Shown here: piece after piece, positions 1-11,742 of the stretch
Layout: each line of letters opens with the position of its first letter
Numbering within the stretch: position 1 is the first letter of the stretch
Assembly (NCBI GenBank): GCA_037042185.1
Contig: JAXQJY010000026.1
Coordinates: 372,001 to 436,000 of the forward strand
Direction: 5' to 3'
Source of the DNA: Sordariomycetes sp. S80-01Y
Lineage: Eukaryota > Ascomycota > Sordariomycetes
Length of the DNA: 64,000 nt
Translations under genes and position numbers: made by a program
The notes under the pieces: model-generated
Told to the model about the DNA's origin: nothing
Database searches by the model: none
Seen by the model: the letters and a program-made list of their open reading frames with translations, nothing else

Positions 1-1089
1 CACGCGACACGCTTGCGGGTTCGAGATGCGTCTAGACAGGCAGACAGACATCATCGAACTTCGCTGGCTTCCTTGGATTGAGGCTAGGTCGTGTTAGCGC
101 AAGGTCTGTGTCTGTGCTGTGGAGAGAATGGCTCTTCCGCGGCAGTTGTTGATTTCGACAGCTGCACGAGGTGCACGAGGTTCGGGCGCGGGGACGCCCA
201 CGTGGAGAGGACTGAACGGCGTTGAATTCAAATGTTCACGAAGTGGAATGAGCACGGATTCACTGTCGTACCATTAGCGGAGCTGGTGTGGAACGGGCGG
301 CCTATGCGAGGATAGCCACGACGAGTGTAAGACTTGGCGCAAAGCCTTCTGATTGTTCAAGGTGCAATACCGCGGACAGTTTGGTGTTGGGTCTATACTT
401 GTAGTTAGTTTGGTTCTGGTCGATTGTCACTCCCAAGATGACCATCGCCGTCTCCTCCGAGTTACAATAGAAACGGTGAAGCCGCCGCGAGGAAGGGCAT
501 TGATGGTCGACATGAATCGCACCTTCCTTAACACGATTTGATTTGGTAGCTCTCATCGTATTCGTCGATAGGCGTTACGGGCTAGAGCCGCTACATTCCG
601 GCTGCGCCATGAAGAAGTATTCATCCAAAGCAGCGACCTTCCCCTGAATGCGCCGCGAATTCGCATTTCCCTTCTTCTTCATTTACCGTCAGATAGACAT
701 ACTTGACTTATCCTCTGGTTGAACAAGCCCGAGGGTAACACTCAGCACAAATTAGCCCCTTCAATACAACAATACCTCATTAAAGCTGCATAGTATCATT
801 GCAGGTTACATCCTCAGTCGCGGGAAGCAGTAAATCGACACTGGCAATTGCGCCACGCAGACGGTAGAAGGTGAGTAATATTGATTAACTGGGAGAGTTG
901 CGTCGTGGGTAGTAGCCATTACGCCGGGGATCTAAGCTGCCTACCTCCATAAATACATAGTCCTTTGTGTTGGATGGCATCATGATGGTGCGACGTAGGA
1001 GGGCGTGGCAAGCCGAAATGCTCGCTTAATAGCAGAATGCTTGACAAGGAACCGGTACGGAAAGGAGGTCTCAATACCGTGCAGCTCAG
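1..1089. other. Non-coding stretch, left edge
   Basis: I see no supported gene, RNA or repeat here. The short open frames at about 302-556 on both strands have no recognisable domain and overlap one another. The stretch next to 1090 is probably the 3' flank of the minus-strand acetyltransferase-like gene. Confidence 0.5.
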
Positions 1090-2518
1090 CTATACTCCAC
1101 TCGTGACCATCTGTATCGTCTCCTTCACCATGTTCATTAACTGATGAACGACGGAGTCTGCGACGATACCTTCCTGCCAGGAGAAGCCTAAGCTCAGAGC
1201 TCCATCCCGTCCACTAGCTCCGCTGATTTTGACCGCGCCTGAGCAGGCACCCGCGCTCTGGCTGAACAACAGGCTCTGGATCTCGCAACGTCTGGAGGTA
1301 TCTCCCCTTGACTTGTTTAGAGTTCCCACGTTGCTGAGCTCCCAGGCAGCCCATCTTTTCTTTCCGATCTTCTTGCTGAGCCACGCAGTCATGTCTGGAA
1401 CATGTCGCAAATACCCTACCGGCATGTCCTCACCGGCAGCCGTCACGATGGAGCTAATAGTCTTCGACGTCCGGCCCGCTTCCTCCCAGATTGAACCCGA
1501 CGATCGTGAGTATGTTTCGGAGAATGAGCCAACATAACATCCCATAGAGCTTGCGGCGACTGGGTAGGGAAGGAAACGTCGTAGCGAGACGGCGCAGTCA
1601 CCGTGAAGCGTGGTGTAAGCGGGCGGAAGGATGTCGAAGAAGCTTGCTGCGGTGATGGACATGATCGCGGCTGTCAAAGACGTACCTTTCTCCTTTGAGA
1701 GCTTTTGGAAGGACTGATTCACCACTGCAGAGAGCCATATGGAGGCGAAGCGGGACTTGCAGGGAACGGCTTGTAGTTCGCCACTCCAAGTTCCCTCGGG
1801 TGGATCGGGCTCAGCCTGTTGTCGCTCTAAGAACGTTGCAGATAAGGGGAGATGGTAAACCGATTCCAACGGCGGAAGAAGAGCTTCTTTTGATACGGGA
1901 ATGACCGTTGGTGCTTGGAGATCCGAAGGATGCGCCAGGGCATATTCCAGTTCTTCAAGGAAAACAAGTGCGCTCTTTGTGTCGGCTAAGGAATGGTGGA
2001 AGCAGAAAGTCACGGTGAATGTTGAGGTGTCAGCAGAATTCTCGAGCACAACCAGTCGCCAGAAGGGGAGCAGAGGCGTCCCGTGTGTAAAGGGGAGGTT
2101 GTGCTGCTCTTGAAGAATCGCGTCCAAGGCACCATTGGGCATTGCCTCCTTGATATTGCCTTGGTACTCGGCCACCGACAGCACATGATCAACAACGATT
2201 CGCTCGAGGCGGACAAAACGCGGTTTCGGGCCGCCGAGATCGACGGGTACAGCCGATAGAATAGGATGCTTCTCAATCAAGACTGAGAGAGCCCGAGATA
2301 GTGCCGGCTTCAGCCTCTCATCGCTTTGTCGCACAAAACTTGCGGTCACGCAGACATTGTTATATATGCCCAAAGTGCTGCGAGCAAAGGAGTACTGCTC
2401 TGACAGGCCTGGCGATGATGAGTGGCGTTAACAAAATAAACCACATCTATGAAGTCAGGAGATAGGTCTCACCCAAGGGCCGCAGTTCGGTGTATTTTTC
2501 TTCAGAAATACTCACCAT
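1090..2518 (-). CDS. Alcohol acetyltransferase-like protein (AATase/condensation fold)
   Basis: Two exons on the minus strand, 2518-2473 and 2408-1090, give about 454 residues. The first intron has a GTGAGA donor and CAG acceptor, and the join restores the family N-terminus, with RPLG ending exon 1 and LSEQYS opening exon 2. Residues 153-158 read HHSLAD, the HHxxxD motif that carries the catalytic His in alcohol acetyltransferases and NRPS condensation domains. The length fits fungal AATase-like proteins, which transfer an acyl group from acyl-CoA to an alcohol or amine. The substrate cannot be told from sequence. The usual Gly after the motif Asp is Thr here. The gene stands alone next to unrelated membrane proteins, so the genomic context gives no pathway. 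Confidence 0.85.
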
Positions 2519-2876
2519 GATAGCGGTGATAGAGCTGGAATGGGAAAAGTTGAACAGAATCTGTAGTATTTGCGGGCTAAATCGGGCTCGGCCTTTCGGG
2601 ATCGCTGTACCGAGAAAATCCTGCCAATCGTTTTCACTCAGGGACTCAGCAGGTCCTACTTCGCCGAACGGGTCGTTACGGCGGAGGACATGCAGCGCTC
2701 AGATAAGCAGCTGATACACGTAGCTTCGCTCATGCCCACGGGATCCATCAACGAGTTACTTAGGGACGCGTTGCGATTGAATACGCCAAACCCAACATGT
2801 TACAGTGTGACCAGCACCCCCGTGTGTGGTTCATGCCTCGCAACTTTCCAGATATCAGTGTATTCTAGAACAGAAC

Positions 2877-2936
2877 AATATCCTAACATATCGTTCCGGG
2901 ATAAATTAATACCTTAGTATATCCTTCTAGGATATT
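2877..2936. repeat. Short inverted repeat, AT-rich
   Basis: The left arm AATATCCTA (2877-2885) and right arm TAGGATATT (2928-2936) are perfect 9-bp complements about 42 bp apart. The function is unknown. The repeat sits upstream of the acetyltransferase-like gene. Confidence 0.45.
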
Positions 2937-2967
2937 CGATGTTAAAACATAGGACCTGTGACGCTCC

Positions 2968-3002
2968 GGTCCGGTTTACCTTTAGGGTAGGTAGACCGGA
3001 CC
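2968..3002. repeat. Hairpin with 13-bp arms
   Basis: GGTCCGGTTTACC (2968-2980) pairs with GGTAGACCGGACC (2990-3002) with one mismatch, leaving a 9-nt loop TTTAGGGTA. It could form a stable cruciform or RNA hairpin. No family was recognised. Confidence 0.55.
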
Positions 3003-4648
3003 CGGAAAGGTCATCTTCAGCAAGAGAAGCGTCAGTAATTCAAGGGAAAGTCTAGTTGGAAGCGGAGCATGGGCTCACAAATGGCTTTGATCGACGATGA
3101 CCCTCAGACATCTCCCCCAAGTGCCGCCAAATACCATCCTCATGTCGCGGCGTACTGTGCTCGGCAGTTCATCCCGAAGTCCAAGGGTACATCAGCTGTG
3201 GTTCAAGAGGGATGAATTGCTCTGAACGCCGTCCAAACTTGATTGCCTCCGACGTCCAAAGACTCCTACTCCCGCGACTGTCGCACTGCTGAGTAGAGGT
3301 GGCTATTCTGACAGAGCTGAAGAACAGTGGTAAATCCAGCCGCGAGAAGCAGAGCACCGCCAACCTGCAGCCAAGACGCACCCAAGACTCCGGGGTAGAT
3401 GTCCAGCGTAACCGACAGCGCTCCACAGCATGGGGTTCAGGTCGGTAATCGCCCGGTCCGGGTGTGGGGGAATTGCAGTGGGATGCATCCCCCCAGCAAT
3501 GCCCGGCATGCGAAGCTGTTCTCGTCCAGGGAAGCGCATTTGGCGAGAATGCAGTTGTCATGTCTCTTTGGGAAATCCCCGAGAGGCTGTGAGCACAGGA
3601 GGAGGCTCTGCGACACGTTGTGCGCCCTGGCTGCTTGAGCACGCGGTCGGGCTGGCCACCGACATTGCGGCGCGGCTGGGCCGGCTCTTTCTTGGTGAGG
3701 CACTCTGTGCAGGGCTGCGAGTCAGTCGAGCGTTGGAGCCAACAGAACGGATCCCACGCAAGCGACCCCTGCAGATTAGCGGCTCGCGTAGGTTCCGCGA
3801 GCTTCAGAGGCAGCCATTAAGCAGCCTGTGGTATGAAGCTCGCGGGCAATCGGGTGCCATTACAGACCCGAAGCCACGAGAAGAGTCTCACAGCCAAGTC
3901 CCCTATGTTAACGGCCTGGCCTAATTGAGGTAGTCCCGCATAGGTCGTCGCAGAATGATCCAGCTCCCACTAGTTCAGTGTCAGCCTCGAGGAGAGCTCC
4001 TGGTCAGCTGTGTGGGCTGACCCGTCCCGTCTGTAAGCTCGTCGGTGAAGATCGGAGCGGCTGCTCATGTCGTCGTATATCGGTGTCGTCCCGACACGTC
4101 GTTTGATGACGGGACAAGGGCGGTCCGCGGCACGTCAGTCTTTCCTCCGGGAGGCCATCCGTCCGATTCTTCCACGCCAGCCACCATGACATGATGCATA
4201 ACAGTCATGCTATGGTGTCTATGCGAAACCTTCTGGGGAGGATCTACCGGTCCCGCCAGTCCCAGAACGCCCGTTTGGGCCTTACGAGCACCCTCATCTG
4301 GCCGTTGACGACTCCCGCACCCCATGTGGCCCGTCGGAAAGGCAGCGTATTTTTGGGTGTTGTAGCTGATTGGCCCCGTCCAGCGCATCAGAACTCTAAT
4401 ACCAGGATGGTCCTTAGCGCGCGATGCTGTCGAATCTCTCCAGACTCCAGCTGCAAGCCACCGCTGCACAGGGCAGAGCTAGGCAAGACTTTCGTTCGGC
4501 CCACAAATCCTCCTCGTGTCAATCAATGCGTTACGTTAAGAGGCCCCTCCCGCCCGGTCTCCAAGCCCCCTGATCTCTTTGCATTCGGAGAGGCTGAAGT
4601 AGACCTGCCTGCTGACAACAGCAGCAAGATGTTGAATCCGCACTTCTC

Positions 4649-5936
4649 ATGGCGCCGAACTCGACCGTCGTCGTCGATATCGTCGTCGCCGTCATCTGCG
4701 CAGTCCTGATCCTCTCGCGCGGGGCCTACAAGATCGCCCACCGGTGGAAGCGACATGGCGGCTCCCATCGGGCCCTGCACCTCGACGATGCCTTCATGGC
4801 TTTTGCGCTGCTCCCGCTCGCGGCGCGGACGGGCTGCATCATCATGTCGTTCTTGCTGAGCCCGTCACACACACACGACCTTCCGACGAAACAGGACGCA
4901 GCGGATGTGGGGATGACTGTTGACGAGTTGCGACACGCCCGGATACTGGCGCTCAAGCTGCTCATCGGTGGCAGGCTGAGCTACGCCTTGTTGTGCGTCT
5001 TGAGATGACCTCACCTGGGACGCGTGCTGACCTGCTCGCAGTTTATGGTGTCTGAAAGCTGCGTTGCTCTCGTTTTACTCCCGCTTTATTCAGGTGATGC
5101 CCTGGGGCGGTCTTGCGATTCGGGGATCTTGGTGGCTGCTAGGTTTGACGTACATTGCTGTGTTCATTGCCATTCTTGCTGAATGCAATCCAATATATTC
5201 GTAAGTTGTCGTTCCAGACCTAAGACTGCGGGCTGACGTCTATAGAATGTGGCAGCTGGGTCCTGCGGAAACATGTAGGTCTACCTTGCTTGTGCTCTAC
5301 CTGCGATACGCCATGTCGATCCTGAGCTCAGCAAAGCTAACGTACACCAGTACCAACCTGTTCAAAAGGGGCGGTGTCTTTCCTGACGCTGGCCGCGTGC
5401 AACCTCGGAACGGACATTTTGCTTCTAGTCCTACCCTTCCCGATCCTTCTAGCCACAAAGCTCAACCTCAGAGCGTATGCTTCCCCTTCGCTGCCGGCTT
5501 TTGATCGTCAACTCACATGTCGCAGGACACTTCAGCTCTCTTTCCTCTTCGGCGTCGGCCTTCTAGTCATCGGCATAACCATTGCGCGAATACCCCTAAT
5601 ACTCGGCGATCAAATGTCGCAGCGGTCCCGATCAACCGTAAGCTCCAGGAAAATCTCCGCTTCCGAGGTACATTTTGCTGACCACCACCGCAGTGGGCCG
5701 CGATCGAAATCCTCTGCGGCTGTGTCGTGGCGAACACCGCATTCTACTACGGAATCATCAGAGACCTTCAAAAGAAGAAGGGAACAGGAAATGCTTCCAC
5801 GAGCAATAATAACCAGGCGGGAGATGTGCGCTTCTACATGCAGAGCAAGGTGCTGCAGGAAGAGGCTTTTGAAATGGAGCATGCGAATACTCCGGCAGGC
5901 AACAGTAGCTCACGGGAGCTTATACTGAACGGGTAG
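4649..5936 (+). CDS. SAT4/PTH11-like seven-helix membrane protein
   Basis: Six exons (4649-4992, 5042-5200, 5246-5274, 5351-5474, 5526-5637, 5694-5936) give about 336 residues. All five introns are 45-76 nt and keep phase; the second coding intron flanks a 29-nt mini-exon. The family pattern is visible in order: LDDAFM after the first helix, LWCLKAALLSFYSRF, a TM segment ending in ECNPIY, GTDILLLVLPFPI, and the late WAAIEI then TAFYY segment. The fungal SAT4/rhodopsin-like family includes PTH11, a receptor for surface cues in plant pathogens, and many members of unknown role at the plasma membrane. No CFEM domain is present at the N-terminus. A second family member follows about 670 bp downstream on the same strand. 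Confidence 0.85.
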
Positions 5937-6606
5937 GCTTACCGGGGTCCAGACTGTGGCAGCGGAGTCTTAATTACCTGTACATAAAGCACATAAAGCA
6001 TATAATCTGAAGTATAAACTGAGGTTTCCACCATTGGACCACCGCAAGGTTCCTCGGCACTTGAAGTTCCCCACAGGAACCGCCGAAGAGCCGTCTGGTA
6101 TGCAATCTTCACAAGGCAGGATTCTGCCCAACCTACGTATAAACTCGGGTCAACAGTGCAGTGCACAACGGGAATCCCAGGGCTCTGGAGCGGGTCGGGA
6201 TCGCTGCATTGCATGTGATCTGGTGAGACGATTCGTGGGGACGGCTCCGTGTGCAGATCTGCCCGGGGTATTGAGGATGGCAGCTAGCCCAATTTGGATT
6301 AAGCCATTGTAGACCCCGCGATCACGTCGCAAAACACGGTCTTTCTTGGAAACTTTCAGGGGGGCCGGCACGCGAGAGCCTAGGATGGGGAGCACCCAGA
6401 ACCCTATTCCGTGAACGAGTCCCGCAGCATGGCCTCGACCTGGTCCTCCTCCCTGAGAATGGAAATGTTCAGCATGATCATTTATATCAATGCTCTATCG
6501 AGCGGCCATTTTTCCATTCCGGTCGTCTGCTGGCCTGGGCTGACTCCCACATGAGTCCTTTTGGTCTGGACATCTCCATCCACCCTCTGTCGGATCGCGG
6601 GCCATT
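5937..6606. other. Intergenic spacer between the two SAT4-like genes
   Basis: I see no gene or repeat. This is presumably the terminator of the upstream gene and the promoter of the downstream one. Confidence 0.5.
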
Positions 6607-7811
6607 ATGGGCGGACAGATCAAGCCAGCGTCCAAGACAGAACTTCCTGGACTGCATGGCTATCACCCCTACGATAGCCGGTCCCAGGTTCTGGCTGTTG
6701 GAGTCGGTGCCGCCGTGATTGGATTTCTTTCCGTTGTCCTGCGGCTGGCGAGTCGTCGGATCACGAGGCAAAAATGGTGGTGGGACGATTGGATGATTCT
6801 CTTTTCCGGCGTAAGTGACAATTTGGCCAAAATGAAAATATAGCTTGAGGCATATTCATCTGACAGATCTCAGGCTTGGAGCCTTTCCGCTCTAGGGCTT
6901 CTGTTCGCCATGCGCGCAAACGGTCTCGGCCTCCACGCGGACGTCCTGGACCCCGAACACAACGAGTTGATACTCCGTTGGATCATCATCGCCGAGGTTC
7001 TGTACGCATGGAGCCTGGCCTGGACCAAGCTGAGCGTGCTCCTTCTGTACTATCGTGTTTTCCACGTCGATGGCTTCAGGAAGCAGGCTCTCATCGTCGG
7101 CGGTGCGGTCCTGGCCTGGGCTGTGTGCATCACCTTCCTCTTTATCTTCACCTGCGTGCCTGTTGAGAAGTTCTGGCATCCGGAGATTGAGGGTCGGTGC
7201 ATCAGCCAGGTTGGGACTTACGTCTCAAATGGCGTCTCGACCATCATCACGGACGTGATTATCCTCCTGATGCCCGCCCCCCAGATATGGAGGCTGCAGA
7301 TGAGGAGGCTCGTCAAGATCGGCTTGTGTGCAAGCTTTGGGCTCGGAGGCGTGTAAGTATTCTCTCTCTTCTGACAAGCTAGCGCGGAACTAATGCGTGG
7401 ACCAGCGTCGTGGTCGTCTCCTCATACCGTATCAAAGTGCTTCTCACGGTTTCGAAGAACGACCTCAGCTACACGCTCGCCCCAACGGTCTGCTGGACCG
7501 CCATTGAGCTCGCCGCCGGCTTTGTCTCAGCAAATCTCCCCACCACGTTACCAATCGCCATCCAGGTGTACCGTGCGATGAAGTGGGTGTATCGTCTTCG
7601 TCCATGCTCCGGTCGACGGAACGGCCGCGGCAGAGGAATCTCGCTTAGCGAGGAGTCAAGTGGGAGGAACAAGACTGAATTTTCAGAGCTATCAGACGTT
7701 TCAAATTGGCCTTTAAAGTCAAATGGGCTGACCAAAATGGAGAGTGTACCGCCGGTCCATATGGAAGATTGTCATGACTACGGCGGAAACAACGCTTCCT
7801 CTCAGAGTTAG
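6607..7811 (+). CDS. SAT4/PTH11-like seven-helix membrane protein
   Basis: Three exons (6607-6810, 6874-7352, 7406-7811) give about 362 residues. The introns use GTAAGT donors and CAG acceptors. Family marks in order are RLASRRI followed by WWWDDWM after helix 1, a helix ending before KLSVLLLYYRVF, CVPVEKFW, the TDVIILLMPAPQIW segment, and a late WTAIELAAGFVSANLP. These identify the fungal SAT4/rhodopsin-like family; despite the name, nothing supports retinal binding. The tail after the last helix, about 70 residues, is Ser-rich and presumably cytosolic. It is only distantly similar to the neighbour at 4649, so recent tandem duplication is not evident. The ligand is unknown. Confidence 0.88.
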
Positions 7812-9350
7812 AATCGACACGATAAAAGTTCATTCCATGATAAATGAAAAAAAGTTGAATTTACCAAGATTCTTTGTAACAGACTCAGACCAGGCATATC
7901 TTTCTGAGGAAAAACGACATGAGACTACAAGATCAGGCTTAGGAAGCATTGTCTTTTGTGACTCTAAGTCACGTGCTCGTCATTTTGGCATAGATGATCT
8001 TTACCCGCACTTGATTGATATGGATCTCACAGTCGTCAAATTTCCTGCTTGATTTATTGCTTCTCGCATGTTTTCCTTGATGGCTGACTGTTGCAATGTC
8101 ATGAAACACTCCTCAGTGCTTCTAAAACCAGGCGGACTGGATCTAGAGCTGGTAATTTGACTGTCTACAAGAGCGTTTTATGATTGTTGTCATGAGTGAT
8201 GCTGTAAATGTTTTGGTGATTATGGCCTAACGATTTTGGGCACCCCAATACTCACGGTAACATTCAAACAACACTTGTGTTAACGTACCGCCTAACACTC
8301 CAGGCAACACTCGGAGTAACTCTCAGGGCCACAATCCCGACACCTCTGAAGCAGGCAATATATTGTTACACAAAACCATTACAACCAACTTGGCACCACG
8401 CACACAGCACTCACTGAGAACTTAGAAGCTCTCTCTTCACTCTGATAGCAGCTTCCCTGTCCGCGACGGAGTAGTGTCTCGTTAGGAGACGAACATCTTC
8501 TTCCCACTTTGGCACCAGCGCCTTATTGGCTTCGTGTTAGTCGTTGGGGTGAACGATGATTGTTTCTAGTGGAGCAAATTGACTTTTGGGATCGGTCGAG
8601 CTACTAGGGAGCCGTACGAACTCCATGACCTCTCGCTGAAGAAGCTCGCAGATGACTTCCCGGCAGATTAGCATGGGTATGGACGTGGGTGATAGGTTGA
8701 TTTTTCAGGTGAGCGTTCGTGTGAGTGTGTGGCTGTTGATGTGGGCATTGGGTGAAGCTGGATAGGGCGAGTTTGGGTGACTGGTTGTCTGTTGCCATGA
8801 GTGTTGCCGAAGTCATTAACAAGAGTGATGGGCGAATACTGTATAGTTATTGATATAGAGGGTTTGTCACTGTAGATGTCATGATCACCCGTTTGGAACC
8901 TGATATGCACCTCATTACGCAAGACAATCCTGCGTACGCCTACGCTAACACCCGCGTCAACACCCGCGTCAACACGTACGTCTCTAGACTCAGTATCTGG
9001 GCGTGATTTGCATTCGGTAAAATAATGAAATCATAGCTTTCGATACAGAGCCAGACATGGGAGCTGCCCATTGCTCTCCTCGCTGCCGCTTCTTTGCGAC
9101 CATTTATACAGGACGTGTCGTGAGTTGAAGATGGAGACGAGGTTTGGCCACCACAGCGGCTCACGGCCACGACCCACCCCACTGCCGCATTGAGAATCGT
9201 CGCAACGGAAGGAACGCATCGCACCGTCCTCAGCGCACCTTCTCAAAACAAGATCAACCTTATTCCATCCGCCAATTAGTGGGGTGCAGCGTCTTTCGCA
9301 AAATTGTCAGATTCATATTTGCGTTTGTGCTCGTCTCCATCATAACAAGC
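7812..9350. other. Intergenic region before the tRNA
   Basis: No gene is supported. The part near 8240-8350 repeats AACACT-type words, and 8946-8974 has two tandem copies of CACCCGCGTCAA. The stretch contains several TG-rich low-complexity segments around 8700-8760. Confidence 0.45.
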
Positions 9351-9441
9351 GGTCTCGTGGTCTAGTGGTATGATACTCGCTTAGGGAACACCCTCAAGCA
9401 CCATATGCGAGTGGCCCCGGGTTCGAGTCCCGGCGAGACCC
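9351..9441 (+). tRNA. tRNA-Pro (anticodon AGG) with a 19-nt intron
   Basis: The acceptor stem GGTCTCG (9351-9357) pairs perfectly with CGAGACC (9434-9440), followed by discriminator C. The A box reads TGGTCTAGTGG and the B box GGTTCGAGTCC. The anticodon stem CTCGC (9376-9380) pairs with GCGAG (9407-9411). The loop is TTAGGG plus T after removal of an intron at 9387-9405, placed one base 3' of anticodon AGG (9383-9385), the standard site for eukaryotic tRNA introns. Intron bases CCCT can pair with AGGG of the anticodon region, as expected for recognition by the splicing endonuclease. The layout matches yeast tRNA-Pro genes, which also carry an intron. Confidence 0.95.
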
Positions 9442-11742
9442 CAAAACACGGCATTGGCCGATCTTTTTTTGCGTTTTGCGGCTCTGGTGGGCTTTTCTTT
9501 TTGCCTTACCTCATGCTTGACTATTTTGAGTGCTTTCCCACAAGACCTTGGGTCTACGCGTCACGTGTGGCTGCTGTGCTGTGCGGCTGAAGAGGGTGGC
9601 TGTCCGGCCAAGACTTGATGCGCCAGATGGTACCTGAGCAACCACGATCATTTGATAGATGATTGTGGGTTCTCCTCGCTTTGAAATTGATTGATCCGCG
9701 TACTGATTATCCCGGATTCCTTTTGCGACAAGGTCGACACGAGGACAACAGCTTTGAAATCAACCCAAATTTGGTCGGCGTGAAACCTTAGTCCACGGCC
9801 GTCAAAGGTAGAAGAGAAGGACTGATGCATATTCCCAAGCAGCTTCATCAATTATGCATCAGTTGCATTTCATGACGAGCTCTCAAAAAAATCTTGTAAT
9901 ATCCAGTGGCGTCTCAAAGTTCGTGTGTTTTCGCGCGTGTGGAGTCTCTGTCCACCAAAACCAACAGCTCCCCCACACCGCATGACACAACAACACTCAG
10001 GAAGTTCATGTCCCTTCTTGCACCACCAATTGATGTTGGCCGACGAGTCTATACAGTCCCGTGGGAGTATCCACGACTGATGGGTTTGGAATGGGCATGA
10101 CTTTGTATCCCGACTTCATCTCTCTGGGCCTCAAACCTGCGGCGAAGGTGATATTTCAAGACGAGCTGAGCACGAAGCACTCGAGGTCTTCATGTTGGCT
10201 GTACGAAGCTGAATGTTTGCCATTTTGTTTGACAATCAATATCGAACGGCCATTTTCCGAAAACTGTGAGACAGCCAAAAAGGAGTTTAGCATCCGGTCT
10301 GTTCTTGGAGATCTGAACAGGAAGATAACGATCAGAGAACCAGACGTCCACATGCCATAGCCCTTGTGTCGACAACAGGGGGCTCGATCGGGTACTTTTA
10401 CCTAGCCGGATGTCTTGTCGTTTATGTTGATGGTTCCGAGCCGCACTCAGTCCCTGGAATTGGTCTCATTCGCCTAGACCTGTTTGCCTGTCACACAGGC
10501 CAATGCCAAGAATTTGCATTGGCATCGCTGTGGCCGGCTGTTTTCCTCGGGGCTGAAATTCATAGTAATGATCAATGTGTGTCGAAGCAGACCAAGTTGC
10601 CACGAGTGCCGAGATCACTCTCACCGTGTGGGGGAGGCTCGCAGCCACCGAAGCATCAAGTAGGTGAATTTCCCTGCCACCCATACGCACTACAGAAAGT
10701 TTCGAGGTCAGCATCTCAAATATCAGCGCCATGCTCGAAGAAGAATGAGAATGGAGACCCAGGATTAAGCTTAGGGTGCTGAAGCGGTTGTTCCATCGCA
10801 GATCCAGTGGTGCTGTACCTCGTCGAGGACAACAATGGGGACAGCATTTTCGCAATTCGAAGAGATTCTTCTTCACATGCGTTTGACGGGACTCCGGCGT
10901 AATGAATCATTATGTTTCGGTTTCGGGTGCGGTTTATCAGCACTCTGGTATGTTCGTCGTCGGGCCCCTTATGTCAACGCTCCGACGCTATGGCCGCGGC
11001 TGGCTTGTGGGACCAAAGATATCAGTCCAACGGACACGCAACGAGTTCAGCCCGGACATTGCTCACTGACCACTGCGGCACTGAGGCTGCAGGGAACACT
11101 CGTTTCAGCATATCGCTGCCGAGTTTACCGAGCTTCCTAGCGCTTGCAACAGTCCGCCGGCCAATCGGCCTGTCCTCTCATCAATTGTAATCGCGCCCTC
11201 CACGCAGGCGACGGTGACGCGCCTATGAGGCGAGGGATTCTGGAACCGCCATGATAAATCCGCAATAGCTCAATCACGCATGGTTTAATAATGCTAGATG
11301 TTACAAGTCGCGGGTGTGGCTGGGAAGACCTCGCAAGGTAAATCTTATCTCCAAACCCTCCGCGGAGGCTTATGACGCTAACAAGTCAGCTCCCCGGGCC
11401 CAGTTATGATCGGCTATGATCAAATAACACCACGTCCCGAGGGACGGCGCAGGCACTCTAGGCCCAAGCTTTTTGCTAGGCAATTCGGATGAGTTCTAGC
11501 CCATAGATCCGGAAGGTTTGAGACTTTGTGATTAGGTTTGCTCGCAATCTGGCGCCCGTGAAATTGTGGTTCCTGGAAGCATTTATCTCGTCGCTTGTTT
11601 ACTAATGTCAGTGAAGAGAGGATTCCTGCTGTGTATAATTGTCCTGCAGTTTCTGTAGTCTTTCGTCCAAGTGCCCAACTCTCTCATCCCGCCATCCCTT
11701 GGATCCAACGCTTTGAATTCATCAGGGTATTCTTCTGCGGCC
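9442..11742. other. Intergenic region and ABC transporter promoter
   Basis: The first 1.8 kb shows no supported gene; overlapping frames at 10061-10360 and 10366-10782 have no domain. The right part is the promoter of the ABC transporter and holds the 19-bp element at 11353-11371. Confidence 0.5.
11353..11371 (+). promoter_or_regulatory. PDRE-like element in the ABC transporter promoter
   Basis: AAACCCTCCGCGGAGGCTT contains TCCGCGGA (11359-11366) inside the 12-bp palindrome CCTCCGCGGAGG. It lies about 370 bp upstream of the ABC transporter start. The same 19 bases, with one difference, occur at 16626-16644. TCCGCGGA is the known Pdr1/Pdr3 site of yeast drug-efflux genes. That the neighbouring Zn2Cys6 protein binds it is inference. 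Confidence 0.7.

Larger units (their letters stand above)
2519..4648. other. Intergenic region with small hairpins
   Basis: No gene is supported. The stretch has an AT-rich part near 2870-2940 and two inverted repeats listed separately. Minus-strand frames between 3170 and 3760 contain a Cys-containing stretch and a hydrophobic stretch, but in different frames without a convincing exon structure. Confidence 0.45.

Noticed and set aside
10-35. B-box-like GGTTCGAGATG near the left edge
   Set aside because: Lacks the CC of a tRNA B box and no acceptor stem or A box could be paired with it.
1229-1537. Plus-strand frame inside the acetyltransferase-like gene
   Set aside because: Antisense shadow of a conserved coding exon, with no domain of its own.
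3169-3760. Possible decayed CFEM-type or membrane protein gene on the minus strand
   Set aside because: One frame has a CFEM-like Cys spacing (CILAKCASLDENSFAC) and another a hydrophobic stretch, but they are in different frames with no convincing splice sites and no clear start.
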